Shown piece by piece: positions 44,688 to 54,700 of a stretch of DNA of 64,000 bases. The translations under genes were made by a program, and so were the position numbers. The stretch is from Methylophilus sp. DW102 (GTDB lineage Bacteria; Pseudomonadota; Gammaproteobacteria; Burkholderiales; Methylophilaceae): contig NZ_AP029023.1 in the NCBI RefSeq assembly GCF_037076555.1, positions 186,001 to 250,000 on the forward strand. The letters are read 5' to 3'. The notes under the pieces were generated by a model. The model saw only the letters and a list, made by a program, of their open reading frames with translations, had not been told where the DNA came from and ran no database searches. Every line of letters begins with the position of its first letter. The stretch's first letter is position 1.

Positions 44688-45479
44688 ATGGAGTTGCGTA
44701 ATTTACATGTGGTATTGACCGGTGCGACCGGTGGCCTCGGTTCGGTGCTTGCGCTTGCGTTGAGTGCAAGAGGGGCCGTCGTCGGGCTCGTTGGCCGAGA
44801 TCCGGTTAAACTGCATGTCTTGCAAAAAAGAATTACCAGTCAGGGTGGCAAGGCGCACATTATCGTTGCCGATCTGGCGCAGCTGAATATGGCCAGTCAA
44901 GTGCTCACGCAGTCTTTGCGCGAGATGGGGCATGTCGATTTGCTGATGAACAATGCTGGCATCATTGAGTTCACCGAGTTTGCCAAGCAGGCCGAAGTGA
45001 ACATTGACAACATGATTCATACCAATGTCACGGCGACCTTGGTATTAAGCCGTGAATTTGTCACCTATTTTAGCCAGCGCGGCCGCGGGCATCTGGCATT
45101 TGTCGGCTCTATTTTTGGTTCGCTGGGGTTCCCGCATTTTGCCACCTACTGCGCCAGCAAGTTTGCCATTCATGGCTTTAGCCAGGCCTTGCGACGCGAG
45201 CTCATCGATAGCAACATCGGGGTCACCTATATCGCGCCACGCGCTATTGCCACCCCCATGAATGACGACCGCACCAATGCCATGTGGCAAGCGTCCGGCC
45301 AAGCCATTGATGAGCCGCCATTTGTTGCGGATAAAATCATCCAGGCGCTGCTCAAAGACCAGCAAGAGCTGTATATCGGGCAACCGCAAAGCTTCTTTGC
45401 CTGGCTGAATGGTGTTGCGCCCAGGCTGGTGAATCTGGGCTTGAAGCAACAAGCTCGGCTGGCAAAGCGGTTTTTGTAG
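44688..45479 (+). CDS. Short-chain dehydrogenase/reductase
   Basis: A 263-residue classical SDR: NAD(P)-binding TGATGGLG (~residues 12-19), NNAG (~88), and catalytic YCASK (Tyr ~155, Lys ~159) with Ser in VGSIFGS. The nearby GRDP at the end of beta-2 suggests NADP(H). It ends the hemolysin-like/ligase/diiron/SDR operon and could reduce or oxidise a carbonyl in the product. Its 3' end is 6 bp from the convergent metallohydrolase. Confidence 0.9.
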   Translation: MELRNLHVVLTGATGGLGSVLALALSARGAVVGLVGRDPVKLHVLQKRITSQGGKAHIIVADLAQLNMASQVLTQSLREMGHVDLLMNNAGIIEFTEFAKQAEVNIDNMIHTNVTATLVLSREFVTYFSQRGRGHLAFVGSIFGSLGFPHFATYCASKFAIHGFSQALRRELIDSNIGVTYIAPRAIATPMNDDRTNAMWQASGQAIDEPPFVADKIIQALLKDQQELYIGQPQSFFAWLNGVAPRLVNLGLKQQARLAKRFL

Positions 45480-45485
45480 CCTGGC

Positions 45486-46415
45486 TTATTCCCATTCCAG
45501 TTGTGGGTAAACCACATTGACATTGCGCCGGTTGGCGATGTCGAACAATACCCAGTTGTCATGCTCAGAGGCGGCAGCGGTGTCCATGGTTTGTTCCATG
45601 CTGATGCCTTTTTTGATGCTGGTTCTGATATCGCTTAATAACAAGTTGAGATAGCGTAACTCGTTGCCAATGATGGTTTTCTGGTCGCTGCTCTCTAACC
45701 CATGGCCGGGGACAATGAGCGAGTATGGTTGCTGGTTGATTTGCTCCAGCACGGCGATCAAGCCTTTGAGGTCGCCTTCTACCACTGGCGTCCGTTGCGC
45801 AAACAGCAAGTCGCCCGCAAACAGGGTATTGGTTTGCGTGTCTAGAATGGTGAGGTCAGTGTGGGTGTGGGCTACCTTGCGCGCTTGTAGTTGCAGGATG
45901 CGGTGCCCCAGGTCCAGCGTCTGCTCGGCATGCACAAGGGTATCCGGGGGGATGGTCGGGCTTGCCGCACCGTCAGCCCCCAGTAGGAGCGCATTCAGTT
46001 TTTCATATTGCTCCTTGCGCAGCAGCATGTTGGTGGCCAGCTTTTCGTGACCGACAAAGTGGGTAGTGCCATTTTGAAAAGCGGCGTTGCCATAGGTGTG
46101 GTCTGGATGGACATGGGTATTGATGACATATCGGATAGGCAAGGGGCTGATGCGGCGAATGGCGGCGAGTAATTGGTCACCGGTATGTTTGCTGCCGCCA
46201 CTGTCAATCACGGCAATGGCCTCTTGGCCAATAATGACGCCCAGATTGCAGATGTCGCCCTGATAGCCATCATCAATATCCAGATGCTTGCCATGGTGCA
46301 CATAGATGCCGTCCGCCACCTGTTTAAATTCAAAGTCGTCGGCCCAGGCCTGGCTACACAGCGTTACAAATACGTATACAAGACGCACACCAAAGCGGTT
46401 GATTTTTGATAACAT
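45486..46415 (-). CDS. Exported metallo-beta-lactamase-fold hydrolase, quinoprotein-relay-like
   Basis: A 309-residue exported protein: signal peptide ~1-25 (ending AWA-DD) and MBL motifs THVHPDHTYGN (~residues 100-110), VAHTHTDLTI (~183), LFAGDLLFA (Asp) and VPGHG. Similar proteins (SoxH-like or quinoprotein relay metallohydrolases) are found beside periplasmic PQQ/cytochrome systems. It is divergent from a cytochrome b561. A link to the ligase operon is only by position. Confidence 0.85.
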   Translation of the reverse strand: MLSKINRFGVRLVYVFVTLCSQAWADDFEFKQVADGIYVHHGKHLDIDDGYQGDICNLGVIIGQEAIAVIDSGGSKHTGDQLLAAIRRISPLPIRYVINTHVHPDHTYGNAAFQNGTTHFVGHEKLATNMLLRKEQYEKLNALLLGADGAASPTIPPDTLVHAEQTLDLGHRILQLQARKVAHTHTDLTILDTQTNTLFAGDLLFAQRTPVVEGDLKGLIAVLEQINQQPYSLIVPGHGLESSDQKTIIGNELRYLNLLLSDIRTSIKKGISMEQTMDTAAASEHDNWVLFDIANRRNVNVVYPQLEWE

Positions 46416-46426
46416 GACGGCTTACC

Positions 46427-46496
46427 CATGAATGATTCATGCATCATAAACAATTCATGCATGCAGTCATAGTGACCGCTGTCACAGGCTGGTCAC
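46427..46496. promoter_or_regulatory. Repeat-rich divergent promoter region (MBL / cytochrome b561)
   Basis: CATGAAT-G-ATTCATG (46427-46441) is a perfect 15-bp palindrome; ATTCATGCAT occurs twice, 18 bp apart (46435 and 46453); GTGACC-N13-GGTCAC (46472-46496) is a further inverted repeat. The cluster lies between divergent genes and suggests operator sites of an unknown regulator. Confidence 0.45.
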
Positions 46497-46518
46497 ATCC
46501 ATCTACAAAGGAGATTCA

Positions 46519-47115
46519 ATGAGTTCAACCCTGCGTTATACCAAGGTGGCGATTATTCTGCACTGGCTCATCGCACTGGTCATTATTGGCATGTTTGCCC
46601 TAGGCTGGTACATGGGCGAGTTGCCAAAAGACGGGCCAAAACAAACGGCCTTTGATCTGTTCGATCTGGGGATCGTCACCTGGCAGATGGACGAGCCGGC
46701 CACAGCCCGGACCCTGTATTTTAATCTGCACAAGTCCATCGGCTTTACCTTGCTCTGGCTGGTGATTTTTCGCGTCTACTGGCGTGTGACACATACCCCG
46801 CCTGCCATGCTGGCCAGCTATTCAGTGCTGGAGCGTAAGCTGGCGACAGCCGTGCATCACATGCTGTATTTGCTGATGGTCTTGATCCCACTGAGCGGCG
46901 TACTCATGACGCTTTACAGCAAGTTCGGCTTGAAGTGGTTTGGGCTGGAGGTGTTCGGCGGGCTGGATAATGCCGATTTGCGCGATGTGTTTAAAGAGTC
47001 TCACGAGTTGTTCGCCAACCTGATGCTGGCTGCATTTATCGTGCATGTGCTTGGGGCACTCAAACATCAATGGAAAGATAAAGACGAGACTATGTCGCGC
47101 ATGTCTCTGAAGTAG
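46519..47115 (+). CDS. Cytochrome b561 family protein
   Basis: A 198-residue four-helix diheme cytochrome: RYTKVAIILHWLIALVIIGMFALGWYMG with His ligand (~16), FNLHKSIGFTLLWLVIFRVYWRVTHTPP (His ~75), then AVHHMLYLLMVLIPLSG and SHELFANLMLAAFIVHVLGALKHQWKDKD with further His. It transfers electrons from or to the quinone pool at the inner membrane. AAGGAG precedes its ATG; a terminator follows. Confidence 0.92.
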   Translation: MSSTLRYTKVAIILHWLIALVIIGMFALGWYMGELPKDGPKQTAFDLFDLGIVTWQMDEPATARTLYFNLHKSIGFTLLWLVIFRVYWRVTHTPPAMLASYSVLERKLATAVHHMLYLLMVLIPLSGVLMTLYSKFGLKWFGLEVFGGLDNADLRDVFKESHELFANLMLAAFIVHVLGALKHQWKDKDETMSRMSLK

Positions 47116-47128
47116 AGAGCGGTTTGCC

Positions 47129-47158
47129 TAAAAAAAGCCTGCGATTGCAGGCTTTTTT
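47129..47158 (+). terminator. Terminator after cytochrome b561
   Basis: AAAAAAGCCTGC-GATT-GCAGGCTTTTTT: 12-bp stem including the A/T arms, ending in six T. Confidence 0.92.
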
Positions 47159-47191
47159 ATTTTCCTTTTTCAGCTGATGGTGCCCAAGCGC

Positions 47192-47249
47192 ACTGCAAAA
47201 AGTGCACTTGGCCGGTTAAAGGCATGTATCGCTCTGCAAAAAATGCACA
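47192..47249 (+). promoter_or_regulatory. Second pair of enhancer palindromes
   Basis: ACTGCA-AAAAG-TGCACT (47192-47208) and TCTGCA-AAAAA-TGCACA (47233-47249); the TGCA-N5-TGCA core and A-rich middle equal the pair at 41668-41725, and the centre spacing is again 41 bp. The second site lies about 60 bp upstream of the -24 GG, close to the 63 bp in the other locus. Confidence 0.8.
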
Positions 47250-47299
47250 GAGTAAATTGGTTTTGATTGCAGGTGATTGATTTTAAATGTGATTTTATT

Positions 47300-47315
47300 T
47301 GGCATGCGCCTTGCT
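47300..47315 (+). promoter_or_regulatory. Sigma-54 promoter for the GT83 gene
   Basis: TTGGCATGCGCCTTGCT: -24 GG at 47301-47302, -12 GC at 47313-47314, 10 bp between them. The predicted start near 47326 gives an 85-nt leader to the ATG at 47413. Confidence 0.85.
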
Positions 47316-47412
47316 GGTGAGTGATGGATGTCGGGAATTAACATGGCGCCTATCAGCGTGTGATGAATCCTGACTCGCCACTCAGTCGTTCATCAATCAC
47401 AAGCGGACAGGC

Positions 47413-49023
47413 ATGTCGCCAGTACAAATAAAACAAAACAGTCATTTGAGTCACTTCCTGTGGTTAGCGGTCACCCTGCTTTGGTTAGGCATGGCCGCCG
47501 TTTGTCGGCCACTCACCCTGCCGGATGAAGGCCGCTATGTCGGCATTGCCTGGGAGATGTTGACCTCTGGAAATTGGGCGATCCCTCATTTGGATGGCTT
47601 GCCATATTTTCATAAACCGCCTTTGTTTTACTGGATCACGGCGGCCAGTTTCAAACTTTTTGGCCCCTCGCTGCTTGCGAGCAGGCTGGCCTCCTTGCTG
47701 GCTGCCTTATTGATGGCGATCGCGCTATATTGGTTTACAGCCAGGCATCTGGACAAAAAAACTGCGGTACTGGCTTTTGTCGCGCTCGTGACGCAGCCAT
47801 TCTTTTTTGCCAGTGCCCAGTTTGCCAATCTGGATATGTTGGTTGCCAGCATGATTGCCATGACGATCATGCTGGCGGCAGAATTTACCTGGAGTATTGA
47901 ACAAGGCCAGCCGGAGCGGAAATATCTGTATATGGCGATGGTGTTTGCTGCCGGAGGCGTTCTGGCCAAGGGCCTGATTGGCATGGTCTTGCCAGTGCTG
48001 GTCGCTGGTGGCTGGCTGCTGGTGAGTCGCCGTCTTGCGTCTCTCAAGTATTTCTTATGGTGGCCAGCGCTGGTATTGTTTTTTCTGATGGCCAGTCCCT
48101 GGTTTTTATGCATGGAATCGCAGTTTAAGGGCTTTCTGGAGTACTTTTTTATTCATCACCATGTGCAGCGCTTCACCGGCACGCACTTTAACAATCAGCA
48201 GCCGTTCTGGTTTTATCTGCCCGTGCTATTGGCGCTGACCTTGCCCGCTTCTCTGTGGTTGACCCGCTTGCGCAAGCACGAAGTCCAGCTCTGGAGTTCA
48301 CGGCAGCAGGATGTGGCGTGGCTGATGGTATGTTGGCTGGCATTGATCCTGCTATTTTTTTCGATCCCGGTTTCCAAACCACTGGGCTACATCATGCCAG
48401 TTTTGCCGGCGATGGCGGTTTTGACAGCCATGGGTATGCGGCAAGCCTGGCAGTACCGCTTCCCTAAGCGGTTGTGGGTCACATTTTTGGCGGCGGCCGT
48501 GACCTGTGTGATAGCCATGGGGATGGTGATTCAGCACGCGCAAAAAACAGCTTCTTTCCTGCTGGCAACCAAGGTCAAGCCCTTGGTTAGCAAACAGGAT
48601 CAATTGATTCTGCTCAATAAATACCAGTTTGACTTGATGTTTTATCTGCGGTTATCGCATCCCGCCTGGATGGTGGCTGATTGGCGCACTGCTGAGTATG
48701 AGGTGTTGGACGACAGTTGGGAAAAGGAGCTGATAGAGGCCAAGCATTTTGACCCGCAAACAGCGGCAAACCAGTTGTTAACCGAAAGTATGTTGACACA
48801 ACACGTTTGCCAGCTAGGGCCGCAGCAGGCCGTTTGGGTGGCGGGCGACCCTGGTAACGCCAACCATTTACCCATACTCGCCGGCATCGCGCCGATCGCC
48901 ACTGTGCGAGATCACTATTTGTGGCGATTCAGTCCCGCGCAAGTCTCACGTTTTTGCCTCGCCCAAACAAGGCCTCGTGAGAGCATCACCGCCCAGTCTG
49001 ACCGCAATAAGCTCGTGCGGTGA
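47413..49023 (+). CDS. GT83 (ArnT-like) membrane glycosyltransferase
   Basis: A 536-residue GT-C fold transferase with about 11 membrane helices. The catalytic Asp lies in TLPDEGRYVGIAWEM (~residues 36-50), followed by HKPPLFYW, both typical of ArnT and related lipid A transferases; a smaller C-terminal periplasmic part follows residue ~400. ArnT moves aminoarabinose from undecaprenyl phosphate to lipid A; the other arn genes are absent here, so the sugar may be different. Preceded by a sigma-54 promoter and the enhancer pair. Confidence 0.88.
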   Translation: MSPVQIKQNSHLSHFLWLAVTLLWLGMAAVCRPLTLPDEGRYVGIAWEMLTSGNWAIPHLDGLPYFHKPPLFYWITAASFKLFGPSLLASRLASLLAALLMAIALYWFTARHLDKKTAVLAFVALVTQPFFFASAQFANLDMLVASMIAMTIMLAAEFTWSIEQGQPERKYLYMAMVFAAGGVLAKGLIGMVLPVLVAGGWLLVSRRLASLKYFLWWPALVLFFLMASPWFLCMESQFKGFLEYFFIHHHVQRFTGTHFNNQQPFWFYLPVLLALTLPASLWLTRLRKHEVQLWSSRQQDVAWLMVCWLALILLFFSIPVSKPLGYIMPVLPAMAVLTAMGMRQAWQYRFPKRLWVTFLAAAVTCVIAMGMVIQHAQKTASFLLATKVKPLVSKQDQLILLNKYQFDLMFYLRLSHPAWMVADWRTAEYEVLDDSWEKELIEAKHFDPQTAANQLLTESMLTQHVCQLGPQQAVWVAGDPGNANHLPILAGIAPIATVRDHYLWRFSPAQVSRFCLAQTRPRESITAQSDRNKLVR

Positions 49024-49029
49024 CGGCGT

Positions 49030-50094
49030 TTACAGGTGATACTGTGGACTCAGCTTGCGCAGGGTTTCCAGCATGAAGGCCGCATGCTCCGGGGGTGTCC
49101 ATTGCGTGATGCCATGGCCCAGGTTAAACACATGGCCGTGACCATGGCCGTAGCTGGCCAGAATCTGTGCGACTTCTTTTTCGATGGCGGCAGGAGAGCT
49201 CAACAGGATCGCCGGGTCCATATTGCCTTGCAACGCCACTTTGTCCCCCACGCGTGCCCGTGCCTGGCCGAGATCCACGCTCCAGTCTAATCCGAGGGCA
49301 TCGGCACCGATGGCTGCCTGTGACTCCAGCCACAACCCGCCGCCTTTGGTAAACACGATGCTGGGCACTGGTTTGCCTTCTGCGGTTTTAGTGAGGCCAG
49401 CGACAATTTTCTGCATGTATTGCAGTGAAAACTCCTGATAGCCTTGATGCGATAAGGCACCCCCCCAAGAGTCAAAAATCATCACAGCCTGTGCACCGGC
49501 CGCAATCTGTGCATTGAGGTATTGCGTCACCGTTTGCGCCGTAATCTCCAGAATGCGGTGCAGTAATTCGGGTCTGGCATAGCCCATTTTTTTGGTATTC
49601 AAAAAGTCGGTGCCGCCTTTGCCTTCCACCATGTAGGTGGCCAGTGTCCATGGACTGCCTGAAAAACCGATCAAAGGGACGCGGCCATTCAGGGCTTGAC
49701 GGATACTGCTGACAGCATCAAACACATATTGCAGTTTGGCCATGTCAGGCACTTCTAGTTTGAGGATGTCTGCCTCTTCTTGTAAAGTCCGCTCAAACTT
49801 GGGGCCTTCCCCTTCTTCAAAATACAAGCCCAGTCCCATGGCGTCAGGGACGGTCAATATGTCGCTGAACAGAATGGCCGCATCCAGTTGGGGATAGCGG
49901 TCCAGTGGTTGCAGGGTCACTTCGGTGGCAAAGGCCGGGCTCTGGCACAGTTGCATAAAGCTGCCCGCGGTTTTGCGGCTTTCGCGGTATTCAGGCAGGT
50001 AGCGGCCTGCCTGGCGCATCATCCACACCGGGGTATATTCAGTAGGCTGGCGCAACATGGCGCGCAGAAAGGTGTCATTTTGAAGAGTGGTCAT
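49030..50094 (-). CDS. hemE: Uroporphyrinogen decarboxylase
   Basis: Converts uroporphyrinogen III to coproporphyrinogen III in heme synthesis. The 354 residues equal the E. coli length; signatures are [14 protein letters not shown] (~24-37, catalytic Arg), [13 protein letters not shown] and [13 protein letters not shown] chose ATG 50094 ([10 protein letters not shown]); an upstream in-frame ATG would add 15 unconserved residues. It converges with the GT83 gene at a distance of 6 bp. Confidence 0.97.
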   Translation of the reverse strand: MTTLQNDTFLRAMLRQPTEYTPVWMMRQAGRYLPEYRESRKTAGSFMQLCQSPAFATEVTLQPLDRYPQLDAAILFSDILTVPDAMGLGLYFEEGEGPKFERTLQEEADILKLEVPDMAKLQYVFDAVSSIRQALNGRVPLIGFSGSPWTLATYMVEGKGGTDFLNTKKMGYARPELLHRILEITAQTVTQYLNAQIAAGAQAVMIFDSWGGALSHQGYQEFSLQYMQKIVAGLTKTAEGKPVPSIVFTKGGGLWLESQAAIGADALGLDWSVDLGQARARVGDKVALQGNMDPAILLSSPAAIEKEVAQILASYGHGHGHVFNLGHGITQWTPPEHAAFMLETLRKLSPQYHL

Positions 50095-50210
50095 TTGCTC
50101 TGGTTTCGGTTGCCTGTGCTGCTGTGGTTGTATGCACATCAGCTGAAAGCATGATTATAAAGGCCAAGCCGTTGTTTCACCTGAAAGAATGCGGTTTTTT
50201 TGCGATATGA

Positions 50211-50243
50211 CAAATAAAAACGCCGATGAAAACCATCGGCATT
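50211..50243 (-). terminator. Terminator of the gltBD operon
   Basis: Minus strand: GCCGATG-GTTTT-CATCGGC followed by GTTTTTATTTG, 7-bp stem with T-rich tail, 25 bp beyond the gltD stop. Confidence 0.85.
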
Positions 50244-50265
50244 TTGCGTCTCACGGCAACCTGGA

Positions 50266-51693
50266 CTAGCGTGGCAGAGTAGAGCTGCCCATCAGGAACG
50301 CATCGACTTCGCGTGCGCACTGACGGCCTTCACGAATCGCCCAGACTACCAGAGACTGGCCGCGACGGATGTCACCGGCAGCAAAGACTTTGTCCTTGCT
50401 GGTTTTGTAACAGCCTTCGCCATCGGTCGTGGCTTTGGCATTGCCGCGGTTGTCTTTTTCCACGCCAAATGCATCCAGCACTTTTTGTACCGGTGAGACA
50501 AAGCCCATGGCCAAAAACACCAGATCAGCAGGAATGGTGAACTCTGAACCTGGAATTTCAGACATTTTGCCATCTTTCCATTCCACACGTGCACCTTTAA
50601 GGGCTTTCACCTTGCCGTTCTCGCCGATCAGCTCTTTGGTTGTGACCGACCAGTCACGATTCGCTCCTTCTTCATGCGAGCTGGAGGTGCGCATTTTGAG
50701 TGGCCAGTTTGGCCACACCATAAATTTGTCTTCTTTTTCAGGCGGCTGAGGCATCAACTCGAACTGGGTGATGCTGGCTGCCCCATGGCGGTTGGAGGTG
50801 CCTACGCAGTCAGAACCGGTATCGCCACCGCCGATAACCACCACATGTTTGCCGGTGGCTTTAATCTGGTTAGGGACGTTGTCGCCGGCCACCATTTTGT
50901 TGTTAGGGGTCAGGAAGTCCATGGCGAAATGAACACCATCGAGTTCACGACCTGTCACGGGCAGGTCACGTGGCTGTTCTGCGCCACCTGCCAGGATGAC
51001 GGCATCAAAGTCACGCTCCAGATCGGCCGCGCTGACGTTTTCACCGACATGCTGATTCACCTTGAAGGTCACGCCTTCGGCTTCCATTTGCGCCATCCGG
51101 CGGTCAATGTTTGCTTTATCCAGTTTAAAGTCAGGAATGCCATAGCGCAGCAAGCCGCCGATACGGTCATTTTTTTCAAACACGGTCACGGCATGGCCCG
51201 CGCGGGCCAATTGTTGTGCTGCGGCGAGGCCTGCGGGGCCAGACCCCACAATCGCCACTGTTTTGCCAGTTTTGTTCGGGTTGATTTGTGGTGTGACCCA
51301 ACCGTTTTCCCAAGCTTTGTCGATGATGGCGTGCTCGATGGACTTAATCCCGACGGCGTCGTTATTAATGTTCAAGGTGCAGGCTGCCTCGCAAGGGGCG
51401 GGGCAGATACGGCCAGTAAAGTCCGGGAAGTTGTTGGTGGAATGCAACACGTCAATCGCGCTGCGCCAGTCCTGATGATAGACCAGGTCATTCCAGTCAG
51501 GAATGATGTTATTGATTGGACAGCCGGTGGTGCAAAATGGAATGCCGCAATCCATGCAGCGTGCTCCTTGCTGTTTGGCCTGGTCGTCTGTCAAATGCAG
51601 GACGAACTCTTTGTAGTTCTTGACGCGATCCTGAACGGGCAGATTTTCTTCTGCCAGTCGGTCAAATTCCATAAAACCTGTGACTTTACCCAT
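50266..51693 (-). CDS. gltD: Glutamate synthase, small subunit
   Basis: FAD/NADPH subunit (475 residues) that feeds electrons to GltB. N-terminal Fe-S Cys motif [17 protein letters not shown] (~46-62) plus a second Cys group ([14 protein letters not shown]), FAD loop [17 protein letters not shown] (~149) and NADPH loop [18 protein letters not shown] (~290). It is downstream of gltB with an 88-bp gap that holds a weak hairpin. Confidence 0.97.
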   Translation of the reverse strand: MGKVTGFMEFDRLAEENLPVQDRVKNYKEFVLHLTDDQAKQQGARCMDCGIPFCTTGCPINNIIPDWNDLVYHQDWRSAIDVLHSTNNFPDFTGRICPAPCEAACTLNINNDAVGIKSIEHAIIDKAWENGWVTPQINPNKTGKTVAIVGSGPAGLAAAQQLARAGHAVTVFEKNDRIGGLLRYGIPDFKLDKANIDRRMAQMEAEGVTFKVNQHVGENVSAADLERDFDAVILAGGAEQPRDLPVTGRELDGVHFAMDFLTPNNKMVAGDNVPNQIKATGKHVVVIGGGDTGSDCVGTSNRHGAASITQFELMPQPPEKEDKFMVWPNWPLKMRTSSSHEEGANRDWSVTTKELIGENGKVKALKGARVEWKDGKMSEIPGSEFTIPADLVFLAMGFVSPVQKVLDAFGVEKDNRGNAKATTDGEGCYKTSKDKVFAAGDIRRGQSLVVWAIREGRQCAREVDAFLMGSSTLPR

Positions 51694-51741
51694 GTGAAAT
51701 CATCTCTTCCCAGTTGCTCGTGACAGACACAACTTTAAACA

Positions 51742-51762
51742 GCCCCGCCAATCACGCGGGGC
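51742..51762 (-). terminator. Weak intra-operon hairpin gltB-gltD
   Basis: GCCCCGC / GCGGGGC stem (7 bp, 7-nt loop) between gltB and gltD with only a short T-containing tail on the minus strand. It may be an attenuating or RNA-stabilising structure rather than a full stop. Confidence 0.4.
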
Positions 51763-51781
51763 ATTCAATTAACAAAAACGA

Positions 51782-54700
51782 TTATGCGGCTTGCTTGGCG
51801 GAGGCTGCAGCCATTTCGGTCAGTGCGCGTTTGTATTCGTTCGGGAATACTTTAACAAATTTTGCACGCGCGGCTGACCAGTCGGCCAACAGTTCTTTTG
51901 CTCGAGGGCTGCCTGTCAACGCCAGGTGCTGCTCGATCAAGCCTTTAAGAATCACTTCGTCTGGCTGGCCTAGGTGTTGTACTTTGCCAACATCTGCTTC
52001 CGCCGCTTCGACTTTTTCCAGTGACACCATGCTCATATTGCAGCGTTTGGCAAACTGGCCGTCAATGTCGTAGACATAGGCAATGCCGCCACTCATCCCG
52101 GCAGCAAAGTTCTGGCCGGTCTGACCCAGTACCACCACGGTCCCACCGGTCATGTATTCGCAACCATGGTTGCCTACGCCTTCAACCACGGCAGTTGCGC
52201 CTGAGTTACGCACGCAGAAGCGCTCACCCGCCACACCGCTCAAGAAGCTGCTGCCTGTGGTCGCACCGTACATCACGGTGTTACCAACGATGATATTTTC
52301 ATAGGATAAGCCACGGAAGGTTGCGGGTGGTTTGATAATGATCTGACCACCACACAGGCCTTTACCCACGTAGTCGTTGCCTTCACCTGTCAGCTCAAAG
52401 GTAATACCCTTGGCCAGGAATGCCGCAAAACTCTGACCGGAGGTGCCAGTGAATTTGACGTGGATGGTACCGTCAGGCAGACCGGCGTTGCCATAACGGC
52501 TCGCCACTTCGTGTGACAGCATGGTACCTGCTGTACGGTTAGTGTTCACAATTGGCAACTCAAGCGTGACTTTTTCGCCTTTTTCCAACGCCGGTTTAGC
52601 CAATGCGATCAATTGGTTATCCAATGCTTTGGCGATGCCGTGATCTTGCACGTCATTGTTTTTGCGTGCCACACTGGCTGGCATGTCTGGCAGATGGAAC
52701 ACTTTGCTGAAGTCCAGGCCATTGATCTTCCAGTGCTCGATACCGGCTTTCATGTCCAGCAAATCGGCACGGCCGATCAAGTCATCAAACTTGGCAATGC
52801 CCATGCTGGCCATCAGTTCACGCACTTCTTCAGCGACAAAGAAGAAGTAATTCACGACATGCTCAGGCTGGCCGGTAAACTTCTTACGCAGTTCTGGATC
52901 TTGGGTGGCAACACCGACCGGGCAAGTGTTCAAGTGACACTTACGCATCATGATACAGCCTTCAACCACCAGCGGTGCAGTGGCAAAGCCAAATTCGTCC
53001 GCACCCAGCAGGGCGCCAATCAGTACGTCACGGCCGGTTTTCATCTGGCCATCGACTTGCAGCACCACGCGACCACGCAACTGGTTGAGTACCAGCGTCT
53101 GCTGCGTTTCAGCCAGACCAAGCTCCCATGGCGTGCCTGCGTGTTTGATCGAAGAAATTGGTGAGGCACCTGTCCCGCCATCATGACCAGCGACCACGAT
53201 GTGATCAGACTTGGCCTTGGCCACACCCGCTGCCACGGTACCGATGCCGGTTTCTGACACCAGTTTGACCGAAATCGAGGCTTTTGGATTGGCGTTTTTC
53301 AGATCATGAATCAGCTGTGCCAAATCTTCAATCGAGTAAATGTCGTGATGTGGTGGTGGAGAGATCAAGCCGACGCCAGGCACCGAGAAACGCAGTTTCG
53401 CAATGTAGGGGGACACTTTATGGCCAGGCAACTGACCGCCTTCCCCAGGCTTGGCACCTTGTGCCATTTTGATCTGGATCTGGTCAGCGCTGCTCAGGTA
53501 TTCGGCAGTCACGCCAAAGCGGCCAGAGGCAACCTGCTTGATGCGTGAGCGCAAAGAGTCACCCGCTTGCATTGGCACATCTGCTTCAATCAAATCACTG
53601 CCCAATACGGTGGCCAGGCTGGATTCTGTTTGGACTGGAATAAAGCGTTTGACGTCTTCACCGCCTTCGCCAGTATTGGACTTGCCGCCAATCCGGTTCA
53701 TGGCAATCGCCAAGGTGGCGTGCGCTTCGGTTGAAATGGAGCCCAAAGACATGGCGCCAGTGGCAAAGCGTTTAACAATCTCTTTGGCCGATTCCACCTG
53801 ATCCAATGGGATCGCTTTACCCGCCGGTTTGATTTCAAACAGTCCGCGCAAGGTCATGTGGCGACGTGTCTGATCGTTGATCAGTGCGGCGTACTCTTTG
53901 TAAGTTTCGTATTTGCCAGTCCGAGTCGCGTTCTGCAATTTGCTGATCGACATCGGCGTCCACAAGTGCTCTTCACCGCGTACACGGAAGGCGTACTCAC
54001 CGCCCGCTTCCAGCGCATTGGAGAGCACGGGGTCATTCCCAAATGCTTGCATGTGCATGCGTACAGTTTCTTCGGCAACTTGCTCCAGACCGATGCCTTC
54101 AATCTGGCTGACCGTGCCAGTGAAATAGTCATTCACAAACTGGCTATTGAGGCCGATCGCTTCAAAAATCTGTGCGCCGCAGTAAGACTGGTAGGTCGAG
54201 ATGCCCATTTTGGACATGACTTTGTACAAGCCTTTGCCGATCGCCTTGACGAAGTTTTTGCCGGCTTTTTCAACATCGCCGGTCAGGGTCTTGATGGTTT
54301 CGTACACCAGCCATGGGCAAACAGCTTCCGCACCATAGCCTGCCAGCAGGGCAAAATGGTGTACTTCACGGGCTGAGCCTGTATCAATCACCAGACCGGT
54401 GCTGGTACGCAAGCCGGCTTTGACCAGAAACTCATGCGTGGCCGAGCAGGCCAGCAGGGCTGGAATGGCAATGCGGTTCGCTGCGACGGCACGGTCCGAG
54501 AGGATCAGTACGTTATAGCCGTCATGCACGGCTTTTTCGGCTTGGTCGTGCAAGACGTCCAGGGCCTGTTTCATGCCGGTTTTACCTAAGGCGGCATCAT
54601 AAGTCAGGTCAAGGACGATGGACTTGAACTGGCCTTTGGTCAAAGACTCAATCTGTTTGAGTTTTTCCAGGCCTTCCAGGCTCAACACTGGCTGGCCGCT

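Noticed and set aside
50674..51723. 349-residue antisense frame over gltD
   Set aside because: gltD is intact on the opposite strand with all cofactor motifs; the frame is a by-product of codon use.
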